Assembly (NCBI RefSeq): GCF_020360975.1
Contig: NW_025408676.1
Location: 434,001-498,000, forward strand
Length of the DNA stretch: 64,000 bases
Source of the DNA: Hirsutella rhossiliensis
Lineage: Eukaryota; Ascomycota; Sordariomycetes; Hypocreales; Ophiocordycipitaceae
Direction of reading: 5' to 3'
Shown here: one piece after another, positions 1-10,261 of the stretch
How positions within the stretch are numbered: the stretch's first letter is position 1
How the letters are laid out: each line of letters opens with the position of its first letter
Notes under the pieces: model-generated
Told to the model about the DNA's origin: nothing
What the model saw: the letters and a program-made list of their open reading frames with translations, nothing else
Database searches by the model: none
Made by a program: the position numbers and the translations under genes

Positions 1-1108
1 TCTTAATCCCTATAAATAATATAATACTAAGTTTATATAAAATAAGTAAATAAAAAGAATATAAATTCTCTATACTTAAAGAAAGTTTAAATTATACTCT
101 TTAAACTATAAGGATATAAGCTATCTTTATTAAGGAAAAGCTTATTTCTACCTTAAAGTAAATAAATATATAAAGACTTTATAGTCTTTATATATTTTTT
201 TACTTTAAGTTAAAAATAACCCTTTAATATAAATTAAGAATTTAATAAATACTAAAGCTACTTAGGATAAGCTTATAAAGCTATATAATCTATTATACTT
301 CTTATTAAATTATTTACTTTTAAACTTACTCTTTAATCTTAGTCTCTTAGGCTTTAATTTAAAGAAATACCTTTATAAGGTAAAGTAAATCTATAAGGAT
401 TTAAAATCCTATAATATAGAAATTCTAGAAGTTATCCTTATAGTATAGACTCTTAAGTACCTTAATAAGGAATTTAAAAGATATATTATAAATATTATAT
501 AAAGCCTTAGGTATAATTTTATAGTATTTACCCTTAAATCCATTAAAGCTAGTCTTTTAGATAAAGCTAAAAGAATAAAGGATATAGATAAAGTTTCTAA
601 GAAAGTCTTCTTAATATAAAGGAAGCCTTAGAAATCCTATAGAGATTTTAAGGATACTCCTTATTATAAGGAATATAAAAAACTAAGGTATTTTATAGTA
701 AACTACTATAAATTATACCTAAATAAGCTTTTACTTATTAGGTTTTAAATAAAGGAAAAGGGGATAATAAGACTTAAATTTCTAAAAAGAGAAAACCTTC
801 TTTTTTTTTAATAAGAAATTCCCTTTTAATAGTATTTCTACTATTAATAAAAAAAGAAAGGGTTAAGTTACCTAGCTAAAGTTTAATTTTAAATATAGTA
901 ATAAGGTCTTAAATATAGCTTTATAAGAAGAAAATATAAACTAAGATATCGACCTTATAGACCTCTTTAAGGCTTTAACTACTATATATAAATCTAATAA
1001 TTTAAAGGTAATTTTAACCTTTATATTTACCTTTATAGTAAAAATTAATAAAGACTTTCTTTTAGGACCTTTAAAAGCCTTAATTCCTAAAATAAAGGAA
1101 TTAGTCTT
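1..1108 (+). pseudogene. Element A gag with degraded zinc knuckle, start of protease region
   Basis: This matches, in the opposite orientation, the gag half of B1 (about 18270-19530). Around 650-705 the frame reads like a CX2CX4HX4C nucleic-acid-binding knuckle whose cysteines have become tyrosine (TGC/TGT to TAC/TAT, the expected RIP change). RIP has left many in-frame stops. Bases 1-540 contain no CA or TG dinucleotide at all. The reading frame is interrupted at 1108 by the B-type LTR and resumes at 2174. Confidence 0.7.
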
Positions 1109-2168
1109 TCTTAAGGTATATAAGTAAAAGCGAGATTTTAGGATATTAAGGAATTAAGTAAGACTATATAATATAGGGAAAGAAGGAGTAAAGGTAGGAC
1201 TTTTAATAGAATTTATTAGTAGTATATTAGTATATAAAAGAGGTATTAAAGTTAATAATTCTATCTTTATCTACTAGCGGACATACTATCTTATATAGAT
1301 AATTATAGCTAAATAAAAGAACCTTTTAAGACTAGATTTAAGCTATTATATAGCCTTAAGACTAAGGAATTCTTTAATACCTTAAGTATATTTAAAAGTA
1401 TCTTAGTTCTACTAATATTTATATTTAAAGGAGGTTAGTTATACTAGTATTCTTAAGAGGTCTTAGCTAGTATTATACGCTAGCTTTATTCCTTTAATTC
1501 CTAATAATATAATAACCGGTAACCCGTTTAATATATAATAATATATAAGATAACGAGTGATTCTTACTCTATATATTAGTATTTTATATATAATTAATAT
1601 ACTACTTATTAGCTTATATAATTCTTATAAAGAGAGATATAAGAAGTATATATAAAATATATAAAGGTAAAATTAAAAGTAAGGGGACGGATAAGTAAGG
1701 CAAAGATATTTAAATCTTATAGGGGTAGTAATTATAGTAAGGGAGTAATTATTATATTGCCTTAATTATCCTTCTTTCCTTTATCTAACGCCCCTCTTTA
1801 TACTTATCTAGTATCTTAATTAATAAAGAAGATCCTACTTAAAGAAGCTACTACTATCCTTTTAACTACTAAGCTTTTTACTAGTTTTTCCCTTCCTTTC
1901 TAGCCGTTACTAGTATATCTATCTTATGTCTTACTACTTCTATAGGAAGCTATCGCTACTTATACTTCCCTTTATACCCCTACCTTCCTTTTTATACCTC
2001 TTTTTACCTCCTTCTTCTTTCTTTTATACTAAGTGTTTTTAGCTTCCTTAGTCCCTCTTACTAAGGGATATCTCTAAGAACTATAAAATTAAGCTATGCT
2101 TCGCGATAATAATTAAGAGAGTATATTATAGCTACTTTATTTAAAATAAGAAAACACCGTTCTTTATA
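1109..2168 (-). repeat. Solo LTR of copia family B, split by a D solo LTR
   Basis: It aligns along its length with both LTRs of B1 (14138-14706 and 19540-20107), in the same orientation. It is flanked by a perfect 5-bp target duplication, GTCTT (1104-1108 and 2169-2173). Removing the nested D LTR and its TSD leaves 569 bp, the B1 LTR length. No internal region is present, so this is a solo LTR from LTR-LTR recombination. Confidence 0.88.
1623..2108 (-). repeat. Solo LTR of copia family D nested in the B LTR
   Basis: Matches the 476-bp LTRs of D1 in reverse orientation. It starts TCTTATAAAG and ends CTTCGCGATA, RIP-altered forms of the D terminal inverted repeat. Perfect 5-bp TSD ATAAT at 1618-1622 and 2109-2113. 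Length 486 bp. Confidence 0.92.
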
Positions 2169-2173
2169 GTCTT

Positions 2174-3346
2174 AAAAGTAAGAGAAAAAGGATTTCCTAG
2201 TTATAAGAATAAAAGGATCTTTAATTTTATACATAATACTAAAGCTATAAAGTATATAGTATTAAATAAGAATTTCCTTATTAACTATAAAGAAATTAAA
2301 TCTAAAGTTTACTAAGGAAAAGCTTTCTTTATATTAGTAAAAGGAAAAGGGGACTTAGTATTTAAGTTCTTATATAGTGGAAAAAGAGATATCCTTTAAA
2401 ACTACTTTTATATACTTAAATTAAAGGTAAATATACTATCTTAATCTTATTTTAATAATAACTATACTTTAATAGGAGGATATAAAGTCCTTTTATTAAA
2501 TAATAAGGCTAAGGTCCTTACTAAAGGATTTCTTAGAAATAAATTATATTATATTCCTATAAAACTATTATTAAAAAGCTAATTAATCCTTATTATATCT
2601 TTAAGAGCAAAGGATATAGATTCTTATACTTACTACTTAAACTTAGGGTATATAAATAGTAGGGCTATTTTAGAAATATTAAAAAGATATAATAAGGATA
2701 TAAAAATACCTTTAAAAGAGGAAAATAAATTAAAGTAGTACGAAATATATATTAAAGCTAATATAATAAAAAAGGTTAATAAGTAACCTTTATATAAGTC
2801 TTATTCCTATTTAAAAAAATTAGTATTAGATATTTAAGGGCTAATTAAAGTAGCTACCTATAATAAATATTACTATTATATTTCTTTCTTAGATATAGGA
2901 ACTTAATATCTAGAGATATACCTTTTTTAAAGAAAGAGAGAAGCTTTAGATAGGTTCCTAGAATTTAAAGATATAGTAAGAAAATACCCTTAAAAATACT
3001 AAGATTAAAGAAGTATTTTCTAATAATACTAAAGAATTTATATAAAAATTAAAGGTCTATTATAAAGAAGAAGGAATTACCTTTAATTTTAGTCCTCCTA
3101 AGACGCTAGAATATAATAGTAGAATAAAAAGAATAAATTATACTATATTAGAAAAAGTATAAGCTCTTTTATTTACTATTAAGCTTCTTAAATACCTATA
3201 GGTAGAAGCTATTTTAATAGCTATATACTTATATAATAGATTACTATATTCTATAATAGGATTTAAAAGTCCTATAAAAAAGAGGGATAATATAATAATA
3301 CCCTTTAAGACCTTAAATAAAATTAAGACTTTTAAAAGCCTTATAT
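2174..3346 (+). pseudogene. Element A protease and integrase region
   Basis: Continuation of element A. Near 2218-2280 the frame matches the copia protease neighbourhood, with the catalytic D(T/S)G altered: B1 reads N-T-G here, while C1 still has D-T-G at 58318-58326. From about 2640 to 3200 it follows the GAG-pre-integrase and integrase core of C1, including a phrase like 'SFLDIG' and the downstream block before NGV-ER. All frames carry RIP stops. A D-family solo LTR splits the integrase end at 3347. Confidence 0.65.
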
Positions 3347-3820
3347 TATCGCGAAGTATAGCTTAATTTCGTAATTCTTAGAGATATCCTATAGTACGAG
3401 GGACCTAGGAAGCTAAAAAATAAATTTTAAAGAAAGAGCTAAAAGGAGGTATAAAGAGGAGGGTAGGGGTAAGAAGGGAAATAAAGTAGTAATAGCTTCC
3501 TATAAAGGTAGTAAGAGATAAGACGGATAAGCTAGCAACGGCTAGAAAGGAAGGGAAAAACTAGTAAAAGGCTTAGTAGTTAAAAGATATTAGTAGCTTC
3601 TTTAAGTAGGATCTTCTTTATTAATTAAGATACTAAATAGGTATAAAGAGGGGCGTTAGATAAAGGGAAGAAAGAGAATTAAAGCAATATAGTAATTACT
3701 TACTTATTATAATTACTACCCTTATAAGAATTAAATATCTCTACCCTACCTATCTAACCCCTTACTTTTAATTTTACCTTTATATATTCTTATATACTTC
3801 TTATATCTTTCTTTAGGAGA
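3347..3820 (+). repeat. Solo LTR of copia family D
   Basis: Begins TATCGCGAAG and aligns through to about 3820 with the D1 LTR. Flanks are TATAT (3342-3346) and TCTAT (3821-3825), an imperfect 5-bp TSD with one transversion. The final bases (TTTAGGAGA) are degraded. Element A resumes afterwards. Confidence 0.85.
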
Positions 3821-5059
3821 TCTATATTATAAGAATAAAGACCTTAATAATAAGCTAGATAATAAAGCTTTTAGGGGAATAATAGTAGGCTATTTAGAAA
3901 ATATATATAAAATCTAAGATTTTTTTAAGAGAAAGATTACTATCTTTAAAGATATTACTATACTAGAAAATAAATTTATAGAAAATCTAGAAATTTCTAG
4001 TAGTAATAATACCCTTAATTTTAATTCTATTTTAAATAAAGATTAGCTAGAAAGCTATATCCCTATAAATAAAGCTACTAAAGAACCTAAAGATAAAAGT
4101 CCCTTACTTTTTATAAAAGAAGAGTCTTTAAATAATAATCTTATTCTTACTACTAGTAAAATAATACTAGAATTACTTAAGAAGCGAAAGGGATTAATTC
4201 TAACTATATTAAATACCTTAACGTTAATTTATTTTTAAACTATAATTATAAAGAGTTAATTTTAGTAAGTATAGAAAATTAGGATCTAAAAATTTTAAAG
4301 ACCTATAAATAGGTAATAAATAGCCCTAAAGTAGTATTTTAAAAAGAAGCTATAATTAAGGAAATAGTCTAGCTAATAAAATATCAAACTTAGGAATTTC
4401 CTACCTCCTTAAAGATAAGGAGGCTATAAGAGTCTACTAGGTTTATAATATTAAGAATAATAGTTAAAATAATATAATAAAATATAAAGCCCGTTTTATA
4501 ATATATAAATTAAGTAAATCTATAGCTTAGATTTCCTAGATACTATCTTAAATATAGCTAGACCTAAACCTATTAGAATTCTACTTATTTTAGCTATTAT
4601 TTATAAATTTAAAGCTTTATAAATAAATCTAATAAATATATTTATATACGCCGATATAGATAGTAAAGTATATATTAATCTTCTTATAGGCTATAAAGAA
4701 TACGCTCTTAAGTAATATTAATTAAAATATAGACTAGCTTATAAAGGTTAAGGAATTAAATTAATAAAGCTCCTAAACCTATATAAGACCGGTTAAATTA
4801 AAGTAAAGGTAAAGAAAGTATTATATAGCCTAAAATAAAGTCCTAAGCTCTAGTATAATTATTTAAAAATTATACTAAATAAACTTAGATTTCTTCCTCT
4901 TTTAATAGATAAATAAGAATTTATAAATAAGGATTATAGTATAGCTTTAGTAATTTATATTATCGAGTTTCTTATAATAAGGCCCTTAAAATCTATAATA
5001 AAAGAAAGATTATTTAAAGATTAATCTAAATTCCTAGATTTTACTATTTTAAGAGATAT
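3821..5059 (+). pseudogene. Element A integrase C-terminus and RT N-terminal half
   Basis: Continues element A downstream of the D solo LTR. The region passes through the acidic linker typical of copia Pol into the RT (RVT_2) domain, parallel to 56000-57200 of C1 on the other strand. The part near 4640-4750 corresponds to the 'NAF' and IP-x-GY stretch of C1. It stops at 5059 inside RT, at the TSD of the SINE-like insert. Dense RIP stops. Confidence 0.6.
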
Positions 5060-5811
5060 TATTATTAAGATTATACTAGTAACCTATCTAAAGGTATTTA
5101 GAACTTCGGCGTTAAATAGGAGGGAAAAACTAAAGTACTTAAAGGAAAACCCTCCCTTCTTTTATAGCTAGTCCGCCCTTATACTAGGTCGCGGTTATAA
5201 TATATAGGAATCTTACGCTAGCTATTTTAAGTATTATTATAGTTAGTCGGAATTATACTAGCCTTATTATAAAGTAACCTTAGAAAGTAACTCCTTTATA
5301 TAAATAGGTTATATAGCGTTAATCGGTAGTATAAGCGTTTTTAGTTAATAGTTAATAGTTAATTATATAATTATCTCTAACCTTATCTTATAACGATATC
5401 TTCCTAAGCTTTACCTTATTCTTCTATTATAAGGCTTAGCGGGCTTTTTTTTATTAATACTAACCTTTAGCTAAGCTAGTAGTTAGGTTATCGTAATAGC
5501 TTTACGCTATACTTATTTAAGTTACTAGTATCGGCCCTAGGTTTTTATTTTCCTAGTTAGGGGGCTCGGACTAAGGTTAAGGGGAGGTCCTAATAAATTC
5601 GTTACTAGGTCTAGGTAGGCGAGGTCTAGGCCGGCCTACTTATAGTAGGGCTAGACTGCTAGTATATTTATAAGCGCTTCTAAAAGTACTAATTAGCTAA
5701 TTAAAAAGTAGGTTAGCGTAGTTTGCTAGTCTAACTAAAACTTAATTATGCCCTTAGCTAGATTTAAACCGACTTTTATATTATAGCTAATACGCTTCCT
5801 AGGTATATAAC
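5060..5811 (-). mobile_element. SINE-like non-LTR element, copy S1
   Basis: A 752-bp insertion into RT of element A, homologous end to end with 30259-31025 in the opposite orientation. Flanked by a 13-bp duplication TTTTAAGAGATAT (5047-5059 and 5812-5824), too long for an LTR element. On the minus strand it ends in a TAATAA-type tail at 5060 and begins near 5811, about 19 bp short of the other copy, as if 5'-truncated. Near 5745 on the minus strand there is a GTTTAAATC word resembling a RIP-altered tRNA B box. No coding frame is seen. It keeps more GC than its host element. Confidence 0.65.
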
Positions 5812-5824
5812 TTTTAAGAGATAT

Positions 5825-6661
5825 AAAAGACTTCTTAGGTTTAAATATTATAATAAACTAAGAAAATAAAGTACTATATATATCTTAAGAAAGTTATACC
5901 TTAAATAAATTAAAGTAATATAATAAAGAAGGCTTAGGAACTTTAAATTTACTTACTATAGTAAGCTTAAAGCTTATAAAAGTAAAGGAACTACCTTTAA
6001 AAAGAGATATATTATAATTTTAAAAGGAAATAGGATCTCTATTATACTTAGCCTTATTTACTAAGCTAGATATCTTATATTCTATAGTTTCCTATACTAG
6101 ATTCGTAGCTAAGGCCGATTAATTATATTTTAAGGCTTTAAATATAATTTAGAAATATTTAAATAGATTCCCTAGCCTAAATATTAAATATAATTATAAT
6201 ATCCCTTTTACCTATCTATATATAAAGGGGTTTACTAACTCTAGCTAAGCGTTAGATTTAACGGACGGGAAATCCTTTTTTAGTTACTATTTATATATAT
6301 ATAATAATATAATAAGCTAGGCTTACTTTAAGTAAAGAGCTATTACCCTTTCTACTTATAAATTATAGTATATTAGCCTTAGTAAGGTAAATAAAGAAGC
6401 TGTTTATTTAAATATACTTTTTCAATATATTACTAAGGATCTATCTATTAAGATTCTTAATACTATATCTTTTATTTTAATAGATAATACTACTGCTATT
6501 AAATTAGTAGAAAGTCTAGAAATTTATAAAAGGTCTAAGTATATAAGATTAGCTTATTATTATACTAAAACTAATATAAGAGAGGGGGAAATTAGAATTT
6601 TTTATATTAAATTAAAAGATAATATAGCTAATATCTTTACTAAGGAATTAAGACCTAGATT
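5825..6661 (+). pseudogene. Element A RT C-terminus and RNase H
   Basis: Resumes after the SINE-like insert. The RNase H part is readable: about 6240-6290 matches the C1 block around Y-S-D-A-S and D-R-K-S. At 6480-6655 a frame reads D-N-T-T-A-I-K-L followed by a stretch ending D-N-I-A-N-I-F-T-K-E-L, the conserved C-terminus of copia RNase H. Less stop-ridden than the gag half. A D solo LTR has landed just after the last codons. Confidence 0.72.
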
Positions 6662-7146
6662 TATCGCGAAGTATAGCTTAATCTTATAGTTCTTATAAGT
6701 ATCTCTTAGTAAGAGGGACTAAGGAAGCTAAAAACACTTAGTATAAAAGAAAGAAAAAGGAGCTAAAAAGAGGTATAAAAAGGAGGGTAGGGGTATAAGG
6801 GGAAGTAAAAGGAGCGATAGCTTCTTATAAAGGTAGCGAAAGATAAGACGGATATACTAGTAACGGCTAGAAAAGAAGGGAAAAACTAGTAAAAAGCTCG
6901 GTAGTTAAAAGGATATTAATAGCTTCTTTAAGTAGGATCTTCTTTATTAATTAAGATACTAGATAGGTATAAAGAGGGGCGTTAGATAAAGGAAAGAAGG
7001 ATAATTAAGGAAATATAATAATTACTCTCCTACCTTTATTACTACTCTTATAAGAATTAAATCTCTTTATATTACCTATCCGACCCCTTACTTTTAATTT
7101 TACCTTTATATATTTTTATATACTTCTTATATCTTTCTTTACGAAA
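6662..7146 (+). repeat. Solo LTR of copia family D
   Basis: Starts TATCGCGAAG and ends CTTTACGAAA, RIP-altered D termini; 485 bp. Perfect 5-bp TSD AGATT at 6657-6661 and 7147-7151. Without it the host sequence matches the B1 segment near 15100-15130. Confidence 0.93.
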
Positions 7147-7189
7147 AGATTACTTTATAAATTTAAAGAAGGTCTATCCTTAGGTTAAG

Positions 7190-7562
7190 CTCCTAAGTAA
7201 TTAAAAGGGGTTTTTAGATTTTTCTTATACTTTTTATATCTTTTCCCTACTAGGTTTTTCCTTTTATTAAGCTTCCTAAAAAGATATTTACTAGGTTTTT
7301 ATTTATAGAGATTTTCCTAGTAATAATAGGTTTTACCTTATATAAGGTTATCCTATAAATAATTATTATAACTATAGATTTTTCCTATTATAGGTTTTTC
7401 TATTAGTATATACTTAAGGATTTTCTTTCTTTAGGAAGAATAGGTTTTTATATATCCTATTTAGGTATAAGAGTAGTTTTCCTAAATTAAGCTTTTACCC
7501 TATATATATACTACTATAAATAAATTAGTAACGAGTATATAAATCTACTCTTTAAAGGAGGC
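7190..7562 (+). other. Element A 3' non-coding region: TAGGTTTTTCC motif array and PPT
   Basis: Between the end of pol and the 3' LTR lie about seven or eight imperfect copies of TAGGTTTTTCC or its close forms, spaced irregularly. The same array occurs in reverse in B1 (14720-15070) and C1 (54720-54960). The tract AAAGGAGG at 7554-7561 lies one base from the LTR and is the likely polypurine tract, the primer for plus-strand DNA. No frame is open. Confidence 0.55.
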
Positions 7563-8130
7563 TATAAGAAATATTATTCTTACTATAAATAAGGTAGCTA
7601 TACTATACTCTCTTAATTATATAAGCTAATAAGTAGTATATTAATTATAGATAAAATCCTATCCTATAAAGTAAGAATCGCTTATTACTTTATATTTTAT
7701 TATATATTAAATAGGTTGCCGGTTATTATATTTTTAGGAATTAAGGGAGTAGAGCTAGCTTAAGATACTAACTAAGACCTCTTAAGAATACTAGTATAAC
7801 TAACCTCTTTTAAATATAAATATTAATATAACTAAGATACTTTTAGCTATACTAAAGGTATTACTAAATTCCTTAGTCTTAGGGCTATATAGCTACCTAA
7901 ATCTAGTCTTAAAAGGTTCTTTTATTTAGCTATAATTATCTATATAATATAGTATATCTACTAGTAAATAAAGATAGATTTATTAACTTTAATACCTCTT
8001 TTATATACTAATATACTACTAATAAATTCCGTTTAAAATCCTACCCTATACTCCTTCTTCCCCTATATTATATAGGCCTATATAATTCCTTAATTTCCTA
8101 AATTTCCGCTATTACTTATATACCTTAATA
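7563..8130 (+). repeat. 3' LTR of element A (family B type)
   Basis: Begins TATAAGAAAT right after the polypurine tract and aligns with the B1 LTRs in opposite orientation, ending near TATACCTTAATA. About 568 bp. The partner LTR is outside the window, so no TSD can be checked. Confidence 0.82.
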
Positions 8131-10014
8131 AGGATAGGCCTTTTTATATAGAGACTAAGTAAGATAGTTATTTAAAGGCGGCTTATATAAAAGCTACTTT
8201 CTTCTTAATATATTATTTAAATAGTAGCTTAGAGTTAAAGAAGACTCTTAGCTACTATACTAAGAGCTTTACTTTAAAGAATACGCTTCCTACTACTATA
8301 CCCTTTAAAATAAGCTGCCTTTACTTATTAAAGTATAAGTTCTATTTTAAAAGGGTTAAAATAGACCCCTTACTTCTTAGCCTATTTAAATAAGTTAGTA
8401 GCTATAGCTCCTAGCTATTAAATATTCTTTTTAGCTAAGGTTAATATTATAAAAATACTAATATTAACTATATAGGATATCTAATACCCTTTAGTCGCTA
8501 GTATTAACTTTATATATTAGTAGAATAAAATAAGGCTAATAAGAAACCCTTAAGGTACCCTTATTACTAGGTCTATAAAGGGCTAGACCTACCCTTTAAA
8601 AGCTAGTTAGATCTTCCTTTTAGTAAGGAAGTAGTTTACTTAGCTTATAAGGGCCTTAAGGAGGTTTAAGTCCTTTAAGGCCCTTATAAGCTATTCCTTT
8701 AATATAAAGTTAAAGGCGCCCTTTATATTTAATAAGAAGGTACTAATAATAGCCTTCTTATTAAATTCCTACTTCTTTTAGATATAGTATAGAAATAGGA
8801 AGGCTATATTTATAGCTAACTATTATTTTTATCCCCTTAGCTATATAAGGTTTTAAAGCCTAGCTATATTAGCTAGATAGCTTAGTTAGGTAGTATATAG
8901 CTTTTTAAGGACCTTTCCTAAGTAGTTAAGTAAACTTATAACCTTATAGGCTTTAAGGATAGTATAGTCTAGCTTATTTTACTTAAGAAGTATAATTCTT
9001 ATAACTTTCTTTTATATCTTAAAGTAATATCCTTAGTTAAGTAAGGCTTTATAGGCCCTATTAAATACTATAGGGATAGCCTTATAAGTATATTAAATAA
9101 GGAGGAAGCTAAGGGAGTTTAAGCTAAGGGCTTTCTTATTAAAAGAGCTAAAATTAGCCCTTTTAATCTTAGGGTCCTTAAGCTTTAGCTAGTCTTACTT
9201 TACTTTACCTTTACTACTTATATAGCTTAGAAGCTTTTCTTTTTCTTAGCTTTAAGGGGTGCTAAGAAGGGGGCTAGTACTAAGGTCTAGAGTTAAAAAG
9301 GGGTTATTAAGAAGGCCTTATATTTTTCTATAAAGGTTTTAGCTTATACCTCTATCCCCTTTTTTATATAAGAGATACTTAGAAAGGTAAGGTTTACTTT
9401 AGCCTTAATATAAGAAAAGCCTTTAAAGATATCCTTTTTTATTACTTTTATTAAGAAACTCTTTTAATATTACTTCTTAATAGCTTTAATAGTATACTTA
9501 AAGCTATTCTAGGCCTTTATAAAGCTCTTTTAGCTCTCCTTATCTTAAGCTAGCCTATAAGCCTATTAAGCTAAGCTTAGGGCTTTTTAAAAGATAGTTA
9601 GCTTATTTATCTACTAAGGCTTTAATCCTTTATAAGGCCTTTATTTTAGTATTACTATATTTAAGGCTTTTATAAAGGCTCTTATTAAAAGGGAAGCTAT
9701 TACGTTTAAGTTATATCTTTTTATTACCCTTTCTATAGCTATAAAACGGTCTTATTCTTTCTTAGCTAAATATTTTAAAAGGCCTTTTAGTTTACTTTCC
9801 TATAGTTATAAGTAGTAGGCCTAGCTAGTAAGGGCCTATTAAGGCCCCTTAAGCTAGCTTTAAAGGCTATAAGCTTATAGTTTAAGCTTATAGCCTTTAA
9901 GAAGTAATGGTTAGCTTAAGTTAGCTACTTAAAAGAGCTATAAAAAGTAAGGTCTATAACTAAGGCCCCTTTAAGTCTTTCTTTTAATAGGTGCCTTTTA
10001 TAGCTACCTTAAAG
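8131..10014 (-). pseudogene. LINE fragment L0 (Tad-like): RT region and upstream
   Basis: Non-LTR retrotransposon ORF2 fragment on the minus strand, nearly co-linear with L2 from about 49300 to 51160. On the minus strand near 8700-8740 a frame reads L-x-D-I-K-G-A-F, and near 8560 it reads V-P-stop-G-S-P-I-S followed by I-L-F-L-L-Y. Together these are typical of LINE RT (fingers and palm; the stop replaces Q by RIP). The 3' side is cut by insertion of element A; the 5' side stops at repeat X. RIP-saturated and non-functional. The Tad-clade assignment is inference from the presence of RNase H in sister copy L2. Confidence 0.75.
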
Positions 10015-10261
10015 TATAAGAGCGCTATTAAAAGGTATAAGCTAATAAAGTACTTAGGTATAAAGTACTAATATATTAGTAGGGTATTAATAGGGAATTA
10101 TACCTACCTTACTTATAAGTTAAAGACTACTTACTACTTTAATTAAAAAGGAAAAATTCTTTTTTATAAGCTTTAATCTAATAATAAGGAGAATATAATA
10201 TATATAGTATAGTACCTTTAGCTGTCTCTACTACCTAACTAATTATACTATAATATATATT
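10015..10261 (+). repeat. Repeat X, copy 1
   Basis: A 247-bp segment, TATAAGAGCGCT to AATATATATT, found again in reverse complement at 23424-23672. Both ends are sharp: the flanks of the two copies are unrelated. No target duplication is visible. The right part holds an imperfect inverted repeat around 10197-10260. It may be a solo LTR or a small non-autonomous element; no frame is open. Confidence 0.45.

Larger units (their letters stand above)
1..8130 (+). mobile_element. Ty1/copia element A, RIP-degraded, 5' end outside window
   Basis: A copia-order LTR retrotransposon read on the + strand: gag with zinc knuckle, protease, integrase, RT, RNase H, polypurine tract, 3' LTR. The order is inferred from alignment with C1 and B1 in this window, which share its motifs. 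The 5' LTR lies before base 1. Five insertions interrupt it: a family-B solo LTR (1109-2168) containing a family-D solo LTR, further D solo LTRs at 3347-3820 and 6662-7146, and a SINE-like element (5060-5811). Every frame is full of TAA/TAG stops from RIP, so it is dead. Its 3' LTR abuts a reverse LINE, so A seems to have inserted into that LINE. The A/B/C relationship is clear; the exact 3' boundary is approximate. Confidence 0.85.
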
